Part shown: piece by piece, positions 59,303-64,000 of the stretch
Position numbering within the stretch: position 1 is the first letter of the stretch
How the letters are laid out: each line of letters begins with the position of its first letter
Source: DATEJJ01 sp039649115
GTDB lineage: Bacteria; Actinomycetota; Actinomycetes; Mycobacteriales; Micromonosporaceae
NCBI GenBank assembly: GCA_039649115.1
Contig: JBBWZQ010000310.1
Location: forward strand, 115,682-179,681
DNA length: 64,000 bases
Reading direction: 5' to 3'
The notes under the pieces: model-generated
Seen by the model: only the letters and a program-made list of their open reading frames with translations
Database searches by the model: none
What the model was told of the DNA's origin: nothing
Program-made: the position numbers and the translations under genes

Positions 59303-59326
59303 TACACGTGTAAGAGGTGATACTCA
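59303..59326 (+). promoter_or_regulatory. TACACGTGTA-N8-TACTCA promoter element
   Basis: TACACGTGTA (59303-59312), 8-bp spacer, TACTCA (59321-59326). Same spacing as the copies at 47417 and 62886. It lies between divergent genes (59239 minus, 59489 plus) and may serve either, as the palindrome is symmetric. Confidence 0.65.
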
Positions 59327-59488
59327 AAGGGTGTGGTGAACCCCTCGGCCGCTCGGCGCGAGACGCAACCGCGCCCGCCGCGTTCTACCCGCCGCACCGG
59401 CGAGCCCGCCGCGGTCGGCACCCGCCAGGGCCGCCCAGCCAGACACACACCGGAGGCCGAACATTCCGGCGAGAAAGGTTAGGAAGAC

Positions 59489-60088
59489 ATGACCGACGTC
59501 AGGCCAGGAACCGAGACCGCAGTCGCGGCACTACTGGCCGAGTATGCCCAGCTCAAAGATGAACAGAGGTCGCGGATCGGGTTCCGCGACAACCTGATCT
59601 ACGTCAACATGGCCGCGGTCGCCGCCGTCGGGTACGCCGCATTCCAACTGAACTTCCCCCAGCTGCTACTGACGATCCCATTGTCGTGCGTCGTGCTGGG
59701 CTGGACGTACCTGAGCAACGACCGCATGATCACCCAGCTCGGTCGCTACTGCCGCGACACCCTGGCGCCCCGACTGGCCACCCTGGCGGGCGACCATGAG
59801 GTGCTCGGCTGGGAGCAGGAGCATCCAGGCGACCGGCGTCGCACGCAGCGTAGGCGGATCCAACTCGGCGTCGACGTGTCGGCGTTCTGCCTGCCAGTAG
59901 CCGCCGTGGTGGTCCTCCTGACGCGGGCGGGCACCGTCGTCGGCTACCACTACGGCTACTGGACCTGGGTGATGATCGCCGCCGCCGCCGTGGCAGCGCT
60001 GCTGCTGGCCTGGCAGTTCGCCGTCTACTCCGACATCGAGCGTCCGCAGATCGTGGTCCGTGTGCGCCCGCGCCGGCCGAGTGCCTAA
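59489..60088 (+). CDS. Membrane protein, about four spans
   Basis: 199 aa from ATG 59489 (GAAAGGTTAGGA upstream). A helical start (LLAEYAQLKDEQRSRIGFRD) is followed by two spans (YVNMAAVAAVGYAAFQLNFP, LLLTIPLSCVVLGWTYLSND), a polar domain, and two more spans (SAFCLPVAAVVVLLTRAGTV, VMIAAAAVAALLLAWQFAVY). The LKDEQRSRIGFRDNL motif before the first span recurs in uncharacterised actinobacterial membrane proteins. Twenty-seven bases before the next gene, same operon. Confidence 0.7.
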   Translation: MTDVRPGTETAVAALLAEYAQLKDEQRSRIGFRDNLIYVNMAAVAAVGYAAFQLNFPQLLLTIPLSCVVLGWTYLSNDRMITQLGRYCRDTLAPRLATLAGDHEVLGWEQEHPGDRRRTQRRRIQLGVDVSAFCLPVAAVVVLLTRAGTVVGYHYGYWTWVMIAAAAVAALLLAWQFAVYSDIERPQIVVRVRPRRPSA

Positions 60089-60115
60089 CCCTCCCTTACC
60101 GATCGGAGCCCCTGC

Positions 60116-60673
60116 ATGCTTGCCAAGATCCGAACTCTGTCCAACCTGTTCTTGACCCTCGTGGGTTACCCGCCCGGTTGCGCCAGCCGGGACCCTGTCT
60201 GGGCCAACGCCGTGCTGCTCTCGCTGGCCGGCGTGCTAACCGGCGTCGTGGGCCTGGTGGCCGGTGCCCCCTGGTCATTCGGTTCCCCAATGCCGTGGCT
60301 GCCGGCCACGACCGCGGCGGCTGGGTTTGTCGTCGGCCGGGTGCTGGACCGGCTGTTCGTGCCCGAGCAGTGGCACAGCCACTGCCAGGTGTGCGGCGTC
60401 TGCTCGATCGCGGCCGGCATTCCCGCCACCCGCACCGAGCAGGCCCTGATCCAGGCGATCGAGGCCGCCGGATGGCGGGTCACCGGCAACGTAGAAGACC
60501 TGTGCCCGCAGCATCACGGCGACGTCGAACCGGGCGAGCCGGTGCGCGTACCCGGTCACGCATACCTGCATGCCGGATCGGGCCGGCCGGTGCCGCTGCA
60601 GATCTACCACATCGACGACGCCGATCTCGCCGCGTGGGCCGACCACACTCGGATCGACCAGCCCCATCCGTAG
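60116..60673 (+). CDS. Membrane protein with zinc pair
   Basis: 185 aa from ATG 60116 (GGAG upstream). Two spans (AVLLSLAGVLTGVVGLVAGA, LPATTAAAGFVVGRVLDRLF), then HCQVCGVCSIAAG and DLCPQHHGD, which could hold one zinc, and a polar C-terminus. Second gene after 59489; a strong terminator follows. Confidence 0.65.
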   Translation: MLAKIRTLSNLFLTLVGYPPGCASRDPVWANAVLLSLAGVLTGVVGLVAGAPWSFGSPMPWLPATTAAAGFVVGRVLDRLFVPEQWHSHCQVCGVCSIAAGIPATRTEQALIQAIEAAGWRVTGNVEDLCPQHHGDVEPGEPVRVPGHAYLHAGSGRPVPLQIYHIDDADLAAWADHTRIDQPHP

Positions 60674-60698
60674 CCTGCTCCGTCCCGTCCGAGTGACC

Positions 60699-60731
60699 CC
60701 CGCCCCCGGCGCCTACGGCGCCGGGGGCGGG
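60699..60731 (+). terminator. Strong rho-independent-type hairpin
   Basis: CCCGCCCCCGGCGCC (60699-60713) pairs perfectly with GGCGCCGGGGGCGGG (60717-60731) around TAC. No long T tract follows, which is common in high-GC actinomycetes. Confidence 0.85.
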
Positions 60732-60772
60732 TCGTGTCTGCGCCGCGCCCCATCGTCGGGATACTGGTGGCC

Positions 60773-61054
60773 ATGAGCGAGGACTTCACCCGGCGGGTGC
60801 TACAGGTCGCCGCCGACGCCACAGCCCCGCTGGGCCGCTTCGACATCGCCGAGGCCATCAATCCGGGCCCGCACGGGTTGACCGAGGACGCGCCCGAGTA
60901 CGAAGCCTTCGCCACGCGACGCATCGACATCATTCGCACCGCCGTGCGCCTGGAGCAGGAAGGGCTGCTCGAGTGCGTCACGCCGGCCACCGGCGAGCAG
61001 GGCGACCTGCTGCGGATTTCGGCGGCTGGCCGAGACCGCCTGCAGAACCTGTAG
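60773..61054 (+). CDS. Small winged-helix-like protein
   Basis: 93 aa from ATG 60773. Reads MSEDFTRRVLQVAADATAPL, GRFDIAEAINPGPHG, RRIDIIRTAVRLEQEGLLEC, ISAAGRDRLQNL. The pattern, a helix, then a recognition-type helix ending E-x-x-G-L-L, then a strand and L-x-x-x-G-R-x-x-L, is that of a winged helix. A small regulator is likely. Confidence 0.65.
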   Translation: MSEDFTRRVLQVAADATAPLGRFDIAEAINPGPHGLTEDAPEYEAFATRRIDIIRTAVRLEQEGLLECVTPATGEQGDLLRISAAGRDRLQNL

Positions 61055-61188
61055 AACCGCCGCCGGTGCTCGGGGTTGAGGCTGGCGCAGGATTGAACGC
61101 TACGGATGATCTTTCCGTAAGCCTCGACCTGCTCTACGGGCGGGTTGTGCGCGGAGATGCCTGCCGCCCACCCAATGGCGGCGGACAT
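61033..61188 (-). other. Possible small minus-strand gene overlapping the above
   Basis: ATG 61188, 16 bases after the stop of the acidic protein on the same strand, reads MSAAIGWAAGISAHNPPVEQ, VEAYGKIIRSVQSCASLNPE, HRRRFYRFC. The first ~50 residues look like protein, but the frame then runs into the antisense of the winged-helix gene without a stop until 60604. Confidence 0.3.
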
Positions 61189-61204
61189 CTTCTGGGTGGC
61201 GCGG

Positions 61205-61378
61205 CTACTCGATGTCGTAGTCGTCGTAGTCGTACGGGTCTTGCGCATCGTTGCGGTCGGCCGCTTCCTGTGCCCGGTCGTCGAAGCCGCTGGTCGCGGT
61301 CGGCGAGTCCGTATCGCGGTCGGCGGCCGCGCTGATGCGGTCGGCGGACTCGTGGTCCATGGGTGTGGATCGGGCCAT
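61205..61378 (-). CDS. Small acidic protein, 57 aa
   Basis: ATG 61378 with GGAGGAACC upstream, a strong site. Reads MARSTPMDHESADRISAAAD, RDTDSPTATSGFDDRAQEAA, DRNDAQDPYDYDDYDIE. Highly acidic and probably disordered. Strongly acidic small proteins can mimic DNA or bind basic proteins; here this is only a possibility. Confidence 0.6.
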   Translation of the reverse strand: MARSTPMDHESADRISAAADRDTDSPTATSGFDDRAQEAADRNDAQDPYDYDDYDIE

Positions 61379-61678
61379 GACGGTTCCTCCGTCGACTCGC
61401 GCCCCGGTTACGCCTGGGGCCACACGCACCCGGGCCGCCCTCGCGACCGGGGTGACCGATCCCCCGGGCTACGTCGGCGCCTGGCCCGCTCGGTGCAGGC
61501 TGCCCGCTAGTCGCCGCGTGTGGGGTGTCCGGCGAGGATCAGTCGGAGTTGCTCGCCCCCACGGTTTCCGGCTGAGGAATGCCGGTCCCTTCGATGGGGT
61601 CTACGGTACGCGATGGGGTTGTTTCGCTGTGCGTGAAGACGCATCGAAATTGTCAGATGTGGCCACTATGGTCGCGTC
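61379..61678. other. Intergenic, no gene
   Basis: About 300 bases. It is the divergent control region for the acidic protein (minus) and the transglutaminase-like gene (plus). A -10-like CACTAT (61665-61670) lies eight bases before the GTG of the latter, so a leaderless message is possible. Confidence 0.4.
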
Positions 61679-62557
61679 GTGCCGAAGTCGAAGAAGCGTC
61701 AACCCAAGCGGGTTCCCCTGGGCCCTGGCAAGGTGCCGGTTCGTCCGATGTCGAAGACGGTGCGGCTGCCTGACGGTCGCGAGACCACAGTCTCGTACCG
61801 GCCGGGCCGATTGAAGGTCGACACCGAGAAGTCGGTGTGGATGATGAGCCAGGTGCCGGCCGAGTTCGGGGTGACGTTCCTGCCGGCGGTGCTGCTGATC
61901 GATCATCTGCGGGGGCGCAACGCGAACGTGTGCGCGGATGCATGCCTGGCTCTGAAGGGTGTGTACGGCCTGCTCGGGATCGATGCGCGGATCACGCCGG
62001 TGTCGGTCGTGGTGGAGCCGCCGACCGGCGGCGTCAGCGTGTACGGGCAGAACCCGCGCTGGGACGGCAAGACGTTCGTCGGGCACTGTGTGCTGTGGCT
62101 GCCCGGCCTGGGCCGCCTGGTCGATCCGACGATCCAGCAGTTCCCCGAGCTCGCCAGCCAGGACGGACCGTTCGTCGGCCGCGTTGGTGCGGCCAGCCAG
62201 GCCATGCCGGCCGAGCTGCCCGTCGGCACCAGCGTGCCGATCGTGCGCGACGGCGCCCAGGTCGTGTACCAGGTCGTCGGCGACGAAGCGTTGATCACGG
62301 ACTCTGAGCCGGCCGCTCACGCGGCGGCCCTCAACCCCAAGAGCGCGGCGAGCCTGGCCGGCTGGGCACTGTCCATCATGGCGGTGCCCGAGATCGCGTC
62401 GCGCGTTCGCAGCGCGCCGTTCCCGCGTATCCACGCCTTGATCGACGCCATCGACGGTGCGCCGGTGGACGCCGGCCCGGCCGGCTACCGCTTCATGCTG
62501 CCCGGCGCGGACGGGCAACTCACGCCGACCTGGGTCGACGACATCCCCGTCGAATGA
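61679..62557 (+). CDS. Transglutaminase-like cysteine protein
   Basis: 292 aa from GTG 61679. A basic N-terminus (MPKSKKRQPKRVPLGPGK) is followed by a domain with an ordered Cys-His-Asp set: CADACLALKGVYGLLGIDAR (Cys starting a helix), TFVGHCVLWLPG (His in a strand) and GRLVDPTIQQF (Asp). That order and spacing is that of the transglutaminase/papain-like fold. No signal peptide is present, so it acts in the cytosol. Possible roles are peptidase, transferase or deamidase. Standing alone between small genes, its partner is not obvious. Confidence 0.65.
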   Translation: MPKSKKRQPKRVPLGPGKVPVRPMSKTVRLPDGRETTVSYRPGRLKVDTEKSVWMMSQVPAEFGVTFLPAVLLIDHLRGRNANVCADACLALKGVYGLLGIDARITPVSVVVEPPTGGVSVYGQNPRWDGKTFVGHCVLWLPGLGRLVDPTIQQFPELASQDGPFVGRVGAASQAMPAELPVGTSVPIVRDGAQVVYQVVGDEALITDSEPAAHAAALNPKSAASLAGWALSIMAVPEIASRVRSAPFPRIHALIDAIDGAPVDAGPAGYRFMLPGADGQLTPTWVDDIPVE

Positions 62558-62885
62558 CGCGGCTGGGGTAAACCGCACCGATGGTAGGCCGGTTACCCCG
62601 CTCGGACGGCCCGGCGCCGGGGTCTCAAAATCCCAGTGCTGCACGCGGTAGCCAGGCCCGCGAGCCAGCGAACCCCGGCCAGGTCATCCACTCGGGGGCG
62701 AAACCTCCGCCGGGACCCTCAGTGCACCCCGACGAGCGGCAGCGCGAGCTGCTCCGACCCGGCGTGGGTTGCGCTGCTGAGTCACAGCCCATGCCCATCG
62801 AGACCATCACCGGCCGGCCCATCAGCGCGGCCCGCCCGCTCCGGTCGCCTGCTCAGATCTCATATCCCCGCCTAGTATCGTGTTC
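62558..62885. other. Intergenic region before methyltransferase operon
   Basis: About 330 bases without a convincing gene. It ends in the TACACGTGTA promoter element. A short palindromic GCCCGGCGCCGGG-type stretch (about 62608-62622) could end the previous transcript. Confidence 0.4.
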
Positions 62886-62909
62886 TACACGTGTAATTCA
62901 TGATACAAT
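62886..62909 (+). promoter_or_regulatory. TACACGTGTA-N8-TACAAT promoter element
   Basis: TACACGTGTA (62886-62895), 8-bp spacer, TACAAT (62904-62909), a good -10 box. It precedes the gene at 62953 and the coupled cytosine methyltransferase. Spacing is equal to that of the copies at 47417 and 59303. Confidence 0.75.
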
Positions 62910-62952
62910 AGAGGGGTGAGGCAGAGAAGCCTTCCGAGCCGGCGGGTGGGAG

Positions 62953-63423
62953 ATGGGAACCGTGTCTGACCAGCACATACAGCGCCCCGGCGGGCTGGCC
63001 GCGAGCGACGAGCCAAACGACGTGCCGGTGGTGTGGACGTTCCGTGCCGTATGGCCGGTGCCCGATCCCAATCTCAGCTCCCGGACAGCGCTGGGCCAGG
63101 CCGCCGAGGACCTGCCCAACGTTGCCGAGCAGAGCAACGCCCGGCTGATCGCCGCTCCGACGTGGACGGTGGAGGAGGTCGAGTACCCGCAGCGATGGCC
63201 GTACGCCGCGTACCTGGTGGTCGCGGCCGCCCCGGCGGTGCCGGCCCGGCCGAGCCCGCAGCAGCGGCCGGCGGTGATGGCCTACCTGTTCGACCTGGAC
63301 TGGTCGGATCGGCGCATCGCCGACCTGATGGGCATCCCGGAGAGCCTGGTGACCGCCCTGTACCGCCTGCACCGCCCCGTCGACACCGCGCAGCACCAGC
63401 ACCAGCGGGCGGTGGCGGCATGA
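62953..63423 (+). CDS. HTH-tailed protein coupled to C5 methyltransferase
   Basis: 156 aa from ATG 62953 (GTG 62962 also possible). The first ~100 residues are polar and unrecognised (VVWTFRAVWPVPDPNLSSRT, VEEVEYPQRWPYAAYLVVAA). The end is a helix-turn-helix (FDLDWSDRRIADLMGIPESL, VTALYRLHRPVD). The stop overlaps the methyltransferase start (ATGA). A regulator or accessory factor of that enzyme is likely by position. Confidence 0.7.
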   Translation: MGTVSDQHIQRPGGLAASDEPNDVPVVWTFRAVWPVPDPNLSSRTALGQAAEDLPNVAEQSNARLIAAPTWTVEEVEYPQRWPYAAYLVVAAAPAVPARPSPQQRPAVMAYLFDLDWSDRRIADLMGIPESLVTALYRLHRPVDTAQHQHQRAVAA

Positions 63424-64000
63424 ACGGCCGGCGAGACTTCCCCGCGCCCGCGACGGCGATCTCCTACGGCGGACACCCGGCGGACGGCTGGACGCGCGGC
63501 CCGCTGGGCCTACTGGTCCCCCCACCCACTCGTCGCCACTATGAACGCCCGGTGGCCGTCGACCTGTTCGCCGGGGCCGGCGGGTTCGGTCTCGGCATGC
63601 ACGAGGCAGGTTTCCACGTCGCGGCGGCCTGCGAGATCTGGGTCAGCGCGGCGGTAACCTACATGGTCAACCTGGCCCGTCCCGGGGTGCGGATCCACTT
63701 CGACAGCCCCGAGCGGGAGGCCGAGTACGAGGCGGTGCTGGCCAAGTCGATGCGCCTGGACGAGAAGTCCACGCGGCGCCGGCCCGACGGCCACCTCGCC
63801 CGGCCGGCCGTGGCCGGGTCCGGCTGGATTTCGCGCCGGCCCGCGCACGAACGCGGCTGCGAGCACTTCTTCGCCTACGACATCCGCAACCTCACCGGCG
63901 AACTGGTCCTCGACGCTGTCGGCTTGGAGGTCGGCGAGGTGACCGTGGTGACCGGCGGGCCGCCGTGCCAGGGATTCAGCAAGGCGGGCAAGCGTGACGT
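63420..64000 (+). CDS. DNA (cytosine-5-)-methyltransferase, N-terminal part (runs off window)
   Basis: 193 codons are visible from ATG 63420. Motif I VAVDLFAGAGGFGLGMHEAG (SAM binding, about residues 45-64), motif II/III region AACEIWVSAAVTYMVNL, and motif IV VVTGGPPCQGFSKAGKRD with the catalytic Cys in PCQ close to the window edge. Between I and IV is an insert of ~100 residues (SPEREAEYEAVLAKSMRLDE, ARPAVAGSGWISRRPAHERG) that is longer than in small enzymes. It makes 5-methylcytosine at an unknown site. Whether a restriction enzyme follows cannot be seen. Confidence 0.93.
   Translation, partial: MNGRRDFPAPATAISYGGHPADGWTRGPLGLLVPPPTRRHYERPVAVDLFAGAGGFGLGMHEAGFHVAAACEIWVSAAVTYMVNLARPGVRIHFDSPEREAEYEAVLAKSMRLDEKSTRRRPDGHLARPAVAGSGWISRRPAHERGCEHFFAYDIRNLTGELVLDAVGLEVGEVTVVTGGPPCQGFSKAGKRD

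Overview
The window is high-GC DNA (roughly 70 percent, many GTG starts, ATGA/GTGA stop-start overlaps) from an actinomycete. The dnaE fragment, the tyrosine and serine recombinases and the style of the small cysteine-rich proteins suggest a Micromonosporaceae-like host, but that placement is inference. No rRNA, complete tRNA or CRISPR array is visible. The content is almost entirely accessory: a dnaE copy away from any chromosomal housekeeping set, sigma factors, a KfrA-like coiled-coil protein, recombinase remnants, a complete Tn3-family transposon, a toxin-antitoxin pair, two DNA methyltransferases and many short uncharacterised genes. A large plasmid or a large integrated element fits best.

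Layout. 0-15.6 kb: the 3' part of dnaE; a small gene with a strong terminator; an ECF sigma operon behind two CRP-like sites; a long coiled-coil/transmembrane protein; a sigma factor fused to a membrane domain; a three-gene recombinase operon (8.76-10.55 kb) behind an array of GGATAA motifs; two hypothetical genes on the minus strand; decayed fragments; and a BrnT/BrnA-like toxin-antitoxin operon. 15.9-24.4 kb: a second membrane sigma-factor gene cut in two by an intact 7,374-bp Tn3-family transposon (16266-23639) with 50-bp inverted repeats and the 5-bp target duplication AAGTA. 24.4-32.1 kb: a patchwork bounded and subdivided by three copies of a tandem ACTGAAGATC repeat. It carries a TPR protein, a cysteine-rich triple-repeat protein, two broken tyrosine recombinases and a P-loop ATPase.

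32.2-41.3 kb: an AT-rich promoter and palindrome ahead of a KfrA-like protein, then overlapping small genes that include a serine recombinase with compensated frameshifts, followed by several frameshifted genes. 41.6-64 kb: dense, mostly plus-strand, translationally coupled genes. These include DUF488 and DUF4031 proteins, a HemC-like N-terminal fragment, an AlbA_2/Schlafen-type protein, two proteins sharing a new C-terminal module, a DUF1643 protein, a Pycsar-type membrane protein, an N6-adenine methyltransferase, tandem-HTH and winged-helix regulators, a transglutaminase-like protein, and a C5-cytosine methyltransferase running off the right edge.

Two sets of shared regulatory sites appear in the right third. 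One is a promoter element, TACACGTGTA-N8-TACNNT, found in three places with identical spacing. The other is an operator-like TTAGGT-N4-ACCTAA palindrome, also in three places. They suggest co-regulation of the 44-64 kb block. At least eight genes carry single-base indels, often next to short G or C runs. They are either decaying or affected by sequencing error; the sequence alone cannot decide.
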